A stretch of 64,000 nucleotides of DNA from Candidatus Hydrogenedentota bacterium (GCA_020848835.1 JADLHJ010000022.1:1-64000), one strand, 5' to 3'; shown: positions 8,242-17,285, numbered from the stretch's first letter. Made by a program: numbers and translations. The notes: a model not told the origin generated them from the letters alone.

Positions 8242-9768
8242 CACCTTGGGAAGGTCTGCGCCTTCGATTAGCACGCGCAGCTCGCCATTGTCTTGCGGTA
8301 CAACTTTAATCATCGCGTCCGGCATCGCGTCGCCCCAAATTAATTTGAGCGAAAGAGATTCGTTGAAAGTAATGCGTTCGGCGCGCGGGAAATAGAAATA
8401 CCGTCTCGCTTCTTCGATCTTCGGTAGCGCGACCTCTCCCCCGCTTTCACTCCACGACACGATCCACTGCTGCGGAGAATCTATCACTGGCCGGTTTACC
8501 GGCAATAGCGATACGTGCTCGATGCGTGTGCTGAACGGCGTGTCGTAAGAAATTGATTCCGAAAGCGCGAGCGGCGCGCCTTTGTAGTTTTGGAAATTAG
8601 GTAGAACGCCGAGCGCTTCTCCGCTTTGCGACATTTCGCGCGCCTGCGTTTGAAAGTCGCGCACGTATTTGCCTGCATCACTCCAGGTCTTGAGCGAACG
8701 CCATTGCATTACAAAAAAGACGATGACCAGCGTGGTAGTTATGGTAATCATCGGCACGCGCCAGCGCGGGTGGTCCATGATGCGGAATACGATGATGATG
8801 AAGCCGAGCATGAAAAGGACGTTTGGCAGGAGAAGTTGCCCACCGCCGATCATGTGTACGAGATCGACTTCGCGCGGACTGGGCACGATGCGCAGAAGCA
8901 GCATGCTCACAATAGCGAAGATGAACTCGGGGCGCCGCGCTTTTCGATGAATCAGCGCGATTACCAGCGATAATGCGGCGATGGAAAGCCCTACGAGCCA
9001 CATGCGCTCGTGCATGGATTCGATGGTCTTCGGCAAAAAGCCGATTGGATAAAAGACGAGGTAAAGCGGCGCAAACATTTGTCGCAGATCGAATTCGCCC
9101 AGATGGGAGAATTGTCCTCCAATAATCGCGGCAACAATGGCCAACGCGCCGATTACGATGCCCCGGGCGACCGATCGTGATTCCTTGCGCACGACAAGTA
9201 GTTCGTAGGCAACTAGCACGAGCCCTAAGGCCGCATTATCGCGATAGAGTCCTGCGGTAAGGCAGGCACTAACCAGGGCCATCGCCTGACGAAACTTGCC
9301 CGGTTTTTCGGTGTTCCAAGCATAGACCGTCAGCGCAATCAGTCCAGCCAGGCAGGGCACGAGGTCTGCCACACCGGAAAGGTTGTGCATCGTCTCGCTA
9401 TGGACTGGGTTTGCCATGAACAGGCTTGCGGCGAGGGTTCCAAACCACCAGAGGCCTTTGGCTGACTTGTTAACAAAGTGATAGATCAAAATCATGCACG
9501 CGTACATGAGACCGATATTGACGGCGTGATATCCGACCGGGTTAGCGCCGAAGGTTTTGACCTCGAATGAAAACAATTGACGTGCAAGGAAGGGCATGTC
9601 CGCGCCTGAATTCGCGAGATGCTCGTAGTCTCGCCCGAGCGGATATATCCATAAGCCCCAGCCGTACAGCGAGATAAGGTAGACGAACATCGCTGCGGCG
9701 TCGTAGGCGTTTTTATAATTCACCCGCAGCGCGATGAGCGGGTGCGGCGTGTTTGGGGCGTCAGACAT
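8173..9768 (-). CDS. Multi-pass membrane protein resembling GT-C glycosyltransferases (TMTC/O-mannosyltransferase-like, no TPR)
   Basis: The 531-residue protein has 10 or more hydrophobic segments in the first 390 residues and a C-terminal soluble part. NPVGYHAVNIGLMYACMIL, then FMANPVHSETMHNLSGVADL, and AGLYRDNAALGL resemble the order seen in TMTC-like/PMT-type GT-C proteins (hydrophobic 'GYH..N...H' helix, 'NP.H.E....GR.D' loop, 'KE.A' loop). In those proteins TPR repeats usually follow; here there are none and a beta-rich tail takes their place. It would use a lipid-linked sugar outside the membrane if active. It converges on and overlaps the 7540-8241 gene by 69 bases. The GT-C assignment is from motif order only. 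Confidence 0.6.
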   Translation of the reverse strand: MSDAPNTPHPLIALRVNYKNAYDAAAMFVYLISLYGWGLWIYPLGRDYEHLANSGADMPFLARQLFSFEVKTFGANPVGYHAVNIGLMYACMILIYHFVNKSAKGLWWFGTLAASLFMANPVHSETMHNLSGVADLVPCLAGLIALTVYAWNTEKPGKFRQAMALVSACLTAGLYRDNAALGLVLVAYELLVVRKESRSVARGIVIGALAIVAAIIGGQFSHLGEFDLRQMFAPLYLVFYPIGFLPKTIESMHERMWLVGLSIAALSLVIALIHRKARRPEFIFAIVSMLLLRIVPSPREVDLVHMIGGGQLLLPNVLFMLGFIIIVFRIMDHPRWRVPMITITTTLVIVFFVMQWRSLKTWSDAGKYVRDFQTQAREMSQSGEALGVLPNFQNYKGAPLALSESISYDTPFSTRIEHVSLLPVNRPVIDSPQQWIVSWSESGGEVALPKIEEARRYFYFPRAERITFNESLSLKLIWGDAMPDAMIKVVPQDNGELRVLIEGADLPKVLLPGNVTRKETNSETKSNADNQ

Positions 9769-9901
9769 GGCGGGGAAGTCTAGCGGGCGTAGAGAGCGAG
9801 GTCAAAGAAATAAACCCGTGGGCATATTCGCGCGTCTAAGAGTACGGTGGAAACGGCGGGTCAATGCTCATAAAAACCTTACGACCGGTAGATAGAATTG
9901 C

Positions 9902-9930
9902 TTGTACGGTAGGATGGCTTGCAGTATCCT
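9902..9930 (+). promoter_or_regulatory. Sigma-70-type promoter for the redoxin-cytochrome fusion
   Basis: TTGTAC (9902-9907) and TATCCT (9925-9930) lie 17 bases apart. The expected transcript start near 9937 leaves a leader of about 50 bases ending in GGAG and CGGAG boxes ahead of ATG 9986. Confidence 0.45.
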
Positions 9931-9985
9931 CGTCTAAGCCAAGTGGGACCCTGGTGTCGTTACTATTTTTTGGAGCGGAGTACCG

Positions 9986-12079
9986 ATGAAGAGTAGGACT
10001 GTTTGCCGAGGTGTTATCTGTGCGTTCGCGCTGATGACCGCCGTGACTGCGCAGGCGGCGAAAGCGAAAGAAGCGGCCGATCCGAAGCCCCTCCCCAGCA
10101 CCGCCAAAAACTTCCGATTGGAAGATCACATGGGCGGTTCGCACGAACTTTATCGATACCAAGATGGAAAAGCGATTGTCCTCTATTTTCAAGGCAACGG
10201 CTGCCCAATCGTGCGCAAGTCCATTCCGGATATCAAGGCGATTCGCGACGAATACCTGCCCAAGGGCGTCGGGTTCTTTATGATTAATGCGAACCCGCTC
10301 GATGATAAAGACAGCATTGCCGAGGAAGCCAAAGAGTTTCAGATCGATATTCCCATACTGATGGACTCGGCGCAATTGGTGACGCTCGACCTCGGCACGA
10401 AGCGCACGGCGGAAGCGATCGTGATTGTGCCGGACGGCTGGAAAATCGTGTATCGCGGAGCGATCAACGACAAGCAGGAATACGGATTTGAACGCCCGAA
10501 AGGCGCGGAACACGAGTGGTTGCGCGACGCGTTGAACGCCGTGCTCGAAGGCAAAGAACCGCCGGTGGCTTCTTCCGAAACGAAGGGCTGCCTGATTGAC
10601 CTCAAAGAAATGCCGACGAAAACTTCCTACGCGAAGCATGTCGTACCCATACTCGAGAAGAAATGTGTTTCCTGTCACGTAGAAGGGCATATTGGTCCCT
10701 TCGCGATGGACAGCTACGAAAACATTGCGGGCCGCAAACGCATGATCCGCGAAGTGCTCCTCACCAAACGAATGCCGCCCTGGCACGCGGACGAGTATCA
10801 TGGCAAGTTCGAGAACAACGTGTCACTTACGCGCGAAGAGTTACGCACAATAGTCGCGTGGCTCGATTCCGACGCCACCGAAGGCACAGGCAAAGACCCG
10901 CTATTGAAGTATGCCGTGGAAGATGCCGAGGCGGTGTGGCCCTTGGGCAAACCGGACATTATCATTCCCATGCCAAAACCAGTGCATGTTCCCGCAAGTG
11001 GCGTATTGGATTATGTGCGTCAAATTGTGCCGTTTGAGGGTAAAGAGGATATCTGGCTGCGCGCCGTTGATGTGTTGCCGGGCGATCGCAGCGTCGTTCA
11101 TCACGGCCTGGTGTTTCTGGATTATCCGGACCAACTCGAGAATCTGGAGCCGGACATGGACGGCGGGCTGAACGGCTTCTTCGCCGGTTACGTGCCGGGC
11201 ATGCTGAACGAGCCGTTCCCGGAGGGCACGGGCAAGTGGGTCCCGAAAGGTTCGCGCTTTGAATTCCAGATGCACTACACCACGACGGGCCGCGCCGCAA
11301 CGGACCAGAGCTTGCTCGGTTTGTACCTGTGCAAGAAAAAACCGGCACGCGAGTTTTTCACGCGCGCGGCGACCACGGTAGACTTCGAGATCAGAGCCAA
11401 CGATCCGCGCAGCCCAACGACTGCGAATTATGAATTCGACCGCGAAGTAATACTCTACGAAATGGGCCCGCACATGCACTACCGCGGCAAGGAAGTTTCC
11501 TATGCGGTGAGGTATCCCGACGGCAGACAGGAAATGGTCTTAAACGTGCCCAACTACGATTTCAATTGGCAAACGATGTACCGCTTCGAAAAACCAATGC
11601 GCTTGCCTGCAGGAAGCGAGTTGATCGTCAACGGAGCGTTCGACAATTCGGTGCGCAATCCGCGCAATCCCGATCCAACCAAGAACGTCTATTTCGGCGA
11701 ACAAAGCTGGGACGAAATGTTTGTGGGGTACATTGGCTACACCTACGTACGACCGGATGACACCCCCATCGCCTCAACCAAAGTGGCGAACATTCACCTC
11801 GGCAAACCGCTTACCGTCGAGAACTTAATCAATACGCGCTGGAAGATCGGGAAGTGGTCCTTGAAGTTTGAAGCGGACAATGTGCTGCGCGTCGGGAAAC
11901 TCATGAAAGGGTCTTGGGAACATCAGGGCGACAAGCTGTACCTGCGTGTCGCGGGAGACGACTTCGATCTTGAGATCAAGGATGACACTTTGCTGTCGCA
12001 TGATGGTCCGCTGGAATTTTTGGAATATGTCAACGAAGACGCCCCAGCGGCTGCGCCCACGCGGGTTTCATCCAACTAA
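9986..12079 (+). CDS. Secreted fusion: redoxin domain, c-type cytochrome motif and copper monooxygenase-like C-terminal domain
   Basis: The 697-residue protein has a signal peptide (cleavage near AQAAKA). Residues about 40-195 form a thioredoxin-fold redoxin domain with GNGCPIVRKS; only one Cys sits at the active loop, so it is not a CxxC type. Residues about 215-310 contain the heme-attachment motif CVSCH. The C-terminal half resembles the type II copper monooxygenase (PHM/DBM-like) fold, with candidate metal ligands in SVVHHGLVF, FEFQMHYTTTG and MGPHMHYRGKE. The same three-part order is common in Planctomycetes/Verrucomicrobia as an unassigned periplasmic redox protein. Substrate is unknown. 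GGAG precedes the ATG, and a strong terminator follows at 12093. Confidence 0.8.
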   Translation: MKSRTVCRGVICAFALMTAVTAQAAKAKEAADPKPLPSTAKNFRLEDHMGGSHELYRYQDGKAIVLYFQGNGCPIVRKSIPDIKAIRDEYLPKGVGFFMINANPLDDKDSIAEEAKEFQIDIPILMDSAQLVTLDLGTKRTAEAIVIVPDGWKIVYRGAINDKQEYGFERPKGAEHEWLRDALNAVLEGKEPPVASSETKGCLIDLKEMPTKTSYAKHVVPILEKKCVSCHVEGHIGPFAMDSYENIAGRKRMIREVLLTKRMPPWHADEYHGKFENNVSLTREELRTIVAWLDSDATEGTGKDPLLKYAVEDAEAVWPLGKPDIIIPMPKPVHVPASGVLDYVRQIVPFEGKEDIWLRAVDVLPGDRSVVHHGLVFLDYPDQLENLEPDMDGGLNGFFAGYVPGMLNEPFPEGTGKWVPKGSRFEFQMHYTTTGRAATDQSLLGLYLCKKKPAREFFTRAATTVDFEIRANDPRSPTTANYEFDREVILYEMGPHMHYRGKEVSYAVRYPDGRQEMVLNVPNYDFNWQTMYRFEKPMRLPAGSELIVNGAFDNSVRNPRNPDPTKNVYFGEQSWDEMFVGYIGYTYVRPDDTPIASTKVANIHLGKPLTVENLINTRWKIGKWSLKFEADNVLRVGKLMKGSWEHQGDKLYLRVAGDDFDLEIKDDTLLSHDGPLEFLEYVNEDAPAAAPTRVSSN

Positions 12080-12092
12080 GGGAAAAGCGTAT

Positions 12093-12133
12093 CGGCCCCG
12101 CGCGATTCATGTCGCTGCGGGGCCGATTTTTTT
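12093..12133 (+). terminator. Rho-independent terminator
   Basis: A perfect 9-bp stem, CGGCCCCGC (12093-12101) with GCGGGGCCG (12117-12125), encloses a 15-base loop and is followed by A and seven or more T. It lies 13 bases after the stop of the redoxin fusion. Confidence 0.85.
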
Positions 12134-12239
12134 GTTTGGGCGACTTTTTATTTCTGATCGAAGCTGGATACAGCCCAAGCGGCGTCGACCCGCCGCCGCA
12201 CTTCAAATAGATGGCGTACAATAGATGCAGTGATGTGAC

Positions 12240-13505
12240 TCAGACAGGTTTGCTGTAGATTTTTTCGGACCCTTTGAATGGATCGTAGACTGTGATTCCA
12301 TCCTTGCCGAAACAGGCTGTGACCGGCGCACCTTTGCCTTGCTCGGTATATTCGAAATTACGGCGGCATACTTCACGCGCCGCGTGAACGATGAGCACGG
12401 AAAGCCGACCTTCTTCCGCGTCGGGGTAAGTTCCTTTGATGTCGTCGAGCGACTTGCCGAGGTATTTCATCTCCGCGACCTTTTCCAAACACGCCACGAG
12501 GCTGTCCACGCCGTAGCCCACATACGCGAATGAACCGTCTTCGCGCCTCACGTCGCGCGTAAAATGCGTGTTGCGCGTCTGCACGCCGACGCCGCCTTCG
12601 GTGTAGCGCAGGCCGCGGTATTGCGAATCAGACTCGATCACGCCGTGCGTGCCGAACAACTGGTTTTCCTGGTTCACCGGCGCTTCAAACTCGTTCGGGA
12701 TGATCCACGAGTTCACAAAGTCGATGCTCATGCCGTTGCTGAATTGCACTTTTACTTGCACGGCGTCGTACGCGTCCATTCCGTGCTCGTTGCGCAATTT
12801 CACTTTCTGGCCAACGGCATAGAGACTGACAGGCTTTACCTTGAAGTAAGCGATGTACAGATCGGTCCAATGGCAACCGACATAGCTGAAGGGATCGCTT
12901 TGTTCCGCCCACTTGCGAAAAACCTTCGTGGAAATGTCGAGTGGTTCTTCGAGTACCGCGCGGCCGTATAGTGGTGTGCCGATGCGTTTGGAAAGATCGT
13001 CGCGAATGCGCAGGTGATCGGGATCGTAGCGCTTGTGCATATCGACGCCGACCAGGCAACCGGCCTTGCGCGATGCCGCGATAATCGCGTCCGCTTCCTC
13101 GCCATCGAGTGTAAGCGGTTTCTCGGCGATGACATGGACGCCACGCTCGAGCGCTGCAAGAATTGGCGCTGTGTGCAAGTGATCGGGCGTGGCAACAGCC
13201 AGCACGTCCAGATCGGGAAAATCATTGAGCAGCGGCATCCACGGCTCTTCGCCGTGATAGGTCTTGAAGTTCATTCCGAGCTTGCTGTACTCAGCGAGTT
13301 TGGCTTTGCCCGTCTGCTCCGTGCGTGTCGCGAGGCCGACAAACTGGACATCGATATCGCCGAGCGAGCGCGCCATGTTATCGAGGCCGAGACGTCCCAG
13401 CCACGGCAGCAGGCCGCCGCGTTCGAGTTGGCAGAACGTGCGCATGTGAACGTCGCCACCAAACATACCGGCGCCGACGAGGCCAATCTTCAGCGTGCGG
13501 CTCAC
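12240..13505 (-). CDS. Gfo/Idh/MocA-family NAD(P)-dependent oxidoreductase
   Basis: The 421-residue enzyme has an N-terminal Rossmann fold (KIGLVGAGMFGGD) and the family hallmark EKP (HVIAEKPLTLDG, about residue 130). GVDMHKRYDPDH follows, then a GFO/IDH/MocA C-terminal alpha/beta domain. Members reduce or oxidise sugars, inositols and related polyols, so substrate cannot be assigned. There is no signal peptide, so it is cytoplasmic. The start codon is GTG 13505. A second, diverged family member lies at 14734-15780, with a PpiC foldase between them and all three on the minus strand. An inserted segment near residues 25-45 (LERGGLLPWLGRLGLD) lengthens the first helix region compared with short members. 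Confidence 0.88.
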   Translation of the reverse strand: MSRTLKIGLVGAGMFGGDVHMRTFCQLERGGLLPWLGRLGLDNMARSLGDIDVQFVGLATRTEQTGKAKLAEYSKLGMNFKTYHGEEPWMPLLNDFPDLDVLAVATPDHLHTAPILAALERGVHVIAEKPLTLDGEEADAIIAASRKAGCLVGVDMHKRYDPDHLRIRDDLSKRIGTPLYGRAVLEEPLDISTKVFRKWAEQSDPFSYVGCHWTDLYIAYFKVKPVSLYAVGQKVKLRNEHGMDAYDAVQVKVQFSNGMSIDFVNSWIIPNEFEAPVNQENQLFGTHGVIESDSQYRGLRYTEGGVGVQTRNTHFTRDVRREDGSFAYVGYGVDSLVACLEKVAEMKYLGKSLDDIKGTYPDAEEGRLSVLIVHAAREVCRRNFEYTEQGKGAPVTACFGKDGITVYDPFKGSEKIYSKPV

Positions 13506-13529
13506 TGTGAAAGACTTTCGAGCACGCGT

Positions 13530-14633
13530 CTAACTCGCTGCATCAACAAGGGAGTCCAATGCTGGAGCGGGTTCTCCGGATGGCGCGGGCGCCGAAGCCG
13601 GCGCCTCTGCGGGCATACTGATTGTAATATTCAAAGTCTTGCGCTTTTCCTGCACCAAATCGCGCATCGCCATCTTCTGTTTAGCCATCAGAATCTGCGG
13701 CTTAATCTTCTCCACCATTTCGGCCGTTAATTCGCCTGTGCTGTGCCGGTTCACCTTTATAATGTGCCAGCCGAATTGCGTGGTGAACGGCGCCGTGACT
13801 TCGCCGACCTTTGCTTCGGCCATGCGCTTGTCGAACTCCGGGACCATTTGACCGCGGCGCACGCCCTTGTATTCACCGCCTTTGTCTTTTGAGCCCGGGT
13901 CTTCCGAGACTTCTTTCGCGACGGCAGCGAAATCCTCGCCCTTCTTCAGCCGTTCGGCCGCGGCATCGATCTTTTTCTTTGCTTCGGCTACAGCGGCCTG
14001 ATCGCCCTGCGTCGCCTTGACGAGAATGTGTTGCACGTCAAAATCGTCCATCAGGCCGCGTTCCTTCATGCGGTCGTACTGTTGTTTGATTTCATCGTCG
14101 GTCACCGCAATTTCTTTCGTCTTTAGCTCTTCGAAGGCTTTGATTTCAAGCATCTGTTTGGTGCGGTCAAATACTTCCTGCTCGGTAATGCCGCGCTGTT
14201 TGAGGAAGGAGGCGTAATCCGTGCCGGCTGGCAAATCGGCTTTCTTTTTCTCGACTTCAGCTTTGACGGTTTCGTCCGGAACTTTCACTCCGGCCTCACG
14301 CGTCATCATGAGCAGGATGCGGCTGTTCACCAGCGCTTCCAGCGCGCGCATCTTGCCTTCCTGATTCAGCTTTGCGCCCGCAGGGGCTGCGATGCCCCGC
14401 GCGCGCTGCTGCATCATCGCCATCTGCTCGGATGCGGCGACCGCGCGATCGAGTTCATCCTTGGTGATGACCTCCTTGTCGCCGATGGTCGCAACGGGTG
14501 TCGTGTCCTTCCCACTGGCATCGGCTTTCGCTTTCTCCGCCGGCCCGGGCGCCTCTGCTGCGAACGCTAACGGCGCCGCGGCGACTACAACAATCGCGCA
14601 AATTGCACGAACAATAATCCGTCGTAAAGACAT
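13530..14633 (-). CDS. Peptidyl-prolyl cis-trans isomerase, parvulin/PpiC-SurA type
   Basis: The 367-residue exported foldase has a signal peptide ending near AFAAEA. A SurA_N-like helical region with VNSRILLMMTREAGV is followed by a parvulin domain (about residues 195-300). Its features include VQHILVKA, AVAKEVSEDPGSKDKGGEYKG and FTTQFGWHIIKV, all typical of rotamase domains. The C-terminal tail is rich in Ala and Pro (EAPASAPAPSGEPAPA). ATG 14633 is preceded by GGAG at about eight bases, whereas an upstream in-frame start would bury the signal peptide. It should act in the periplasm on proline peptide bonds during folding of exported proteins. Confidence 0.9.
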   Translation of the reverse strand: MSLRRIIVRAICAIVVVAAAPLAFAAEAPGPAEKAKADASGKDTTPVATIGDKEVITKDELDRAVAASEQMAMMQQRARGIAAPAGAKLNQEGKMRALEALVNSRILLMMTREAGVKVPDETVKAEVEKKKADLPAGTDYASFLKQRGITEQEVFDRTKQMLEIKAFEELKTKEIAVTDDEIKQQYDRMKERGLMDDFDVQHILVKATQGDQAAVAEAKKKIDAAAERLKKGEDFAAVAKEVSEDPGSKDKGGEYKGVRRGQMVPEFDKRMAEAKVGEVTAPFTTQFGWHIIKVNRHSTGELTAEMVEKIKPQILMAKQKMAMRDLVQEKRKTLNITISMPAEAPASAPAPSGEPAPALDSLVDAAS

Positions 14634-14733
14634 GTTGTCACTCCAGTATGCGCACGCCGATTTGGCCGGAATCTCTGGCGATGCGATGTGTAGCCGATAG
14701 GGTATCAAATGCGGGTTGGTTACTTATAGCGTG

Positions 14734-15780
14734 TTAGAGCGTAACGGTCTTGCCCGTCTCCGCGCTTCGGTAGATGGCTTCAATCAGTTCGACGGCCTTG
14801 CGGCCTTCGCGGCCGTCGATCTTTGCGGGACGATTCGCGATCAGGGACTCGACAAAATCGGCGAGCTGGCGCCGGTGGCCTTCGCTCTTGAGGCTCTTGA
14901 TGGGATCGCTGGCGCCGGAACCCAAGGTTTCGCCTTTGTCAAGGCTTTTCAAAATCGATTCGTCCTCGCTGCGTTCCTCCTGGAACTTCCACATCGCGAG
15001 TTCGCCATCTTCGATCACTGCGCTGCCGTTGGTGCCGTGAACTTCCACGCGCGCGGGATGGCCCGGCCAAATGGCCGTGCTGCCCTCGATCACGCCCATG
15101 GCGCCGCTTTCGAACTGAATCATCGCGACGGCGAGATCTTCGACTTCGATCCCGGTGTGTCCTACAAGTGCGGTCTGTGCCGTAACCGATTTCGCATTGC
15201 CCATGAACCAAAGGAGCATGTCGATTTGGTGGATGCCCTGATTCATCAACGCGCCGCCGCCGTCCAGCTTCTTGGTTCCGCGCCATTTGCCGCTGTCGTA
15301 ATACTCTTGCGAGCGGAACCACTTGATGTAGGCGTCGCCAAGCACGAGCTTTCCGAAGCGGCCTTCATCCAGCGCGCGCCGAATATGCATCGGGCCATCG
15401 GCGTAGCGGTATTGAAAGATGGATGCGAGCCGCACGCCCGCCTTGTCCACGGCGGCGATCAATTTGTCGATACGTTCGCAGTTTACTTCCAGCGGTTTCT
15501 CGGCGATGATGTGTTTTCCCGCCGCGGCGCAGGCCTCCGCCATTTCCAGGCGCATGCCGCTCGGCACGCAGAGGCTGACGGCGTGCACATCGTCGCGTTT
15601 GAGCATCTCGTGCATGTCGGTGTAGGGCACGGCGCCGTACTTCTCGGCCATGGCGTTAACGTTTTTCTCTACCACGTCCGATACGGCGACCAACTTAGCA
15701 TCGGGGATGCGGCTAAGCGCATCCGCGTGAATCGGCGCAATGACGCCGCAACCGATGATTCCAAACCCTACTTTAGACAT
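14734..15780 (-). CDS. Gfo/Idh/MocA-family oxidoreductase, second copy
   Basis: The 348-residue cytoplasmic dehydrogenase has GFGIIGCGVIAPIHADAL as its NAD(P)-binding loop, AGKHIIAEKPLEVN with the catalytic-lysine EKP motif, and a downstream DGGGALMNQGIHQIDML, typical of the C-terminal domain (His as active-site residue). AGGAG lies seven bases before ATG 15780. It resembles glucose-fructose oxidoreductase/myo-inositol dehydrogenase family enzymes used for sugar-derivative catabolism. It differs clearly in length and sequence from the 12240-13505 gene, so a recent duplication is unlikely. Confidence 0.9.
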   Translation of the reverse strand: MSKVGFGIIGCGVIAPIHADALSRIPDAKLVAVSDVVEKNVNAMAEKYGAVPYTDMHEMLKRDDVHAVSLCVPSGMRLEMAEACAAAGKHIIAEKPLEVNCERIDKLIAAVDKAGVRLASIFQYRYADGPMHIRRALDEGRFGKLVLGDAYIKWFRSQEYYDSGKWRGTKKLDGGGALMNQGIHQIDMLLWFMGNAKSVTAQTALVGHTGIEVEDLAVAMIQFESGAMGVIEGSTAIWPGHPARVEVHGTNGSAVIEDGELAMWKFQEERSEDESILKSLDKGETLGSGASDPIKSLKSEGHRRQLADFVESLIANRPAKIDGREGRKAVELIEAIYRSAETGKTVTL

Positions 15781-15820
15781 TAAGCACTCCTGCGCAATCG
15801 ATACTGCGAAAACTAGAATA

Positions 15821-15964
15821 TTATTTTGTCGTGGAACGCTGGATAGCTTTGCCCCCGGCTTCGACGTCCTTGCCGACGCCGCGGACCGTATTGCAACCCT
15901 GCGCAGCAACCAACGAAACCAACGCTGCCGCGAAAACCAATGTAGTGACCCAATGGCGCAACAT
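15821..15964 (-). CDS. Entericidin-like small lipoprotein
   Basis: The 47-residue product has a signal peptide with lipobox (LVAAQGC) and a mature part CNTVRGVGKDVEAGGKAIQ, very close to the entericidin A/B pattern (CNT.RG.G.D...G..I). These are tiny membrane-anchored lipoproteins of poorly defined, stress-linked role. GGAGG precedes the ATG by eight bases, choosing this start over an upstream in-frame ATG at 16030. It lies between hemE and a Gfo/Idh/MocA gene on the same strand, with 40-60 base gaps. Confidence 0.85.
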   Translation of the reverse strand: MLRHWVTTLVFAAALVSLVAAQGCNTVRGVGKDVEAGGKAIQRSTTK

Positions 15965-16026
15965 GACCAAGCCTCCTCTTGACTGGGTGGAAAGTGCCAT
16001 AGTGTAAGGACGGGCGCGCGCAGGGG

Positions 16027-17076
16027 TCAAGTGAGCGGCAAGCGCGTGGACTTGACCACGTCTATCAGGTGTACAACATTGTCGAAAGGCGTTTCGCGCA
16101 GAAGGCCGTGGCTGAGATTAAAGATATGGCCGTTATGTCCACCGGCCTCGACAATCGCGCGCGCGGCGGCCGCAATATCTTCCTTACTTCCTTTAATTAA
16201 AAGACGATTGTCGAGATTGCCTTGCAGGACTTGTGCATCCCCGAATTGCTTGCGCGCTTCCGCAATGGACACTTTGTCAGAGAGACTAAGAATGTCCGCG
16301 CCCGAGGATTTGAGGAGCGAAGCCTCCGCCCAATCGCGCGCAAAGATAATCGTCGGGACGGTGGCGCGAAGTGCTTCAAATATTCTCTGTTGATAGGGCA
16401 AGGCCCACGTCTCGTATTGTTCACGCGACAACAGGTTGGCAGCGGATTCAAACAGTTGCACTGCGGCCGCCCCCGCCGCGATTTGCAGCTTCAAATAGTC
16501 AATGGTCATGTCGGTCAGCTTTTCGAGCAAACGATGCGCAACATCGGGGTAATCGCGCAAGAACAAGAGCGCCTTGTGCGCGTGCGCGCCAAAACTTCCC
16601 TCTTCAAGAATAAACACCAACAAGGTCAGCGGCGCGCCCGCAAAACCGAGCACGGGCAGCGCGCCATCCAGCGAAGCGCGCACGAGGCGGAATGTTTCAG
16701 TGATGAACGGCAATTCGTCTGCTACGTCATACGTGTGCAGTTGATCAAGATCGACAACATCGCGGATGTGCTGGGTAAGCATCGGCCCCGGCGCGAAGAC
16801 AAACTCCGCGCCCATTGGCGCTAGCGGCGTGAGTATGTCTTGAAAGTAGATGATCGCGTCGACGCCGAACCGTTGCGGGAGCAGCGAAATCCGAGCGGCA
16901 TAATCTGGATCGCGAAAGAGATCGTGCAAGGGCATGGCCGATTCCGCTTTTACTTTGTTGTACTCGGGATCGGTGCGGCCCGCCTGGCGCATGAGCCAAA
17001 CAGGCGTGCGCTCGGTACGTTCGCCACGCGCGGCCCGCAGGAATAAGTGGGACGGGTTCGATTCAGATTCAGTCAC
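16027..17076 (-). CDS. hemE: Uroporphyrinogen decarboxylase HemE
   Basis: The 349-residue cytoplasmic enzyme decarboxylates the four acetate groups of uroporphyrinogen III to give coproporphyrinogen III in heme synthesis. The N-terminal signature is PVWLMRQAGRTDPEYNKV; the usual sequence is RQAGRYLPEY, so Tyr-Leu is replaced by Thr-Asp, while the Arg residues that hold the substrate carboxylates remain. YFQDILTPLAPMG carries the conserved catalytic-region Asp, and VLGFAGAPLTLLVF and HNGHIFNLSHG follow as expected. Length is standard. The start is GTG 17076 with GGGAG about 12 bases upstream. No other heme gene is adjacent. Confidence 0.93.
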   Translation of the reverse strand: MTESESNPSHLFLRAARGERTERTPVWLMRQAGRTDPEYNKVKAESAMPLHDLFRDPDYAARISLLPQRFGVDAIIYFQDILTPLAPMGAEFVFAPGPMLTQHIRDVVDLDQLHTYDVADELPFITETFRLVRASLDGALPVLGFAGAPLTLLVFILEEGSFGAHAHKALLFLRDYPDVAHRLLEKLTDMTIDYLKLQIAAGAAAVQLFESAANLLSREQYETWALPYQQRIFEALRATVPTIIFARDWAEASLLKSSGADILSLSDKVSIAEARKQFGDAQVLQGNLDNRLLIKGSKEDIAAAARAIVEAGGHNGHIFNLSHGLLRETPFDNVVHLIDVVKSTRLPLT

Positions 17077-17150
17077 AGAAAAGGTGCTCCCTCAAAGCGC
17101 GCTATTCTACCCACTAGCCTCTGCATACTCCAAGGCAGGCAAGTTGCCAA

Positions 17151-17225
17151 AAAGGAGCACGGGCGTCCCGCCCGTGATTAGAAAGAACACAGAGCTGTCT
17201 CGAATCACGGGCGGGACGCCCGTGC
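17151..17225. repeat. CGGGCG hairpin repeat, paired copy R3
   Basis: The left arm (17154-17179, GGAGCACGGGCGTCCCGCCC and on) and right arm (17203-17225) form a near-perfect inverted repeat of about 23-26 bases, each arm containing its own small palindrome. It is the only copy between divergent gene starts (hemE and the GT39-like gene), so it cannot be serving as a shared 3' terminator here. Confidence 0.85.
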
Positions 17226-17285
17226 TGTACTGCGGACGGCACTGCTTGCGAAATCCGGCAATCCATCTATGGTATTTTATTGCGG

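Noticed and set aside
9836-10801. 321-codon open frame on the minus strand inside the redoxin fusion
   Set aside because: It is antisense to a gene with clear domains, promoter and terminator. Its product is Phe/Arg/His-rich with no motif and no ribosome binding site.
12240-15780. The two Gfo/Idh/MocA genes as a recent tandem duplication
   Set aside because: Length, loop regions and motif surroundings differ widely and a foldase gene lies between them, so old divergence or separate recruitment is more likely.
14716-15783. 355-codon open frame on the plus strand
   Set aside because: It is the antisense of the Gfo/Idh/MocA gene at 14734-15780, a common effect of GC-rich codon use; no family features.
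17151-17225. CRISPR array suggested by repeated CACGGGCG units
   Set aside because: The units are palindromic pairs at scattered sites with no regular spacers and no cas genes in the window.
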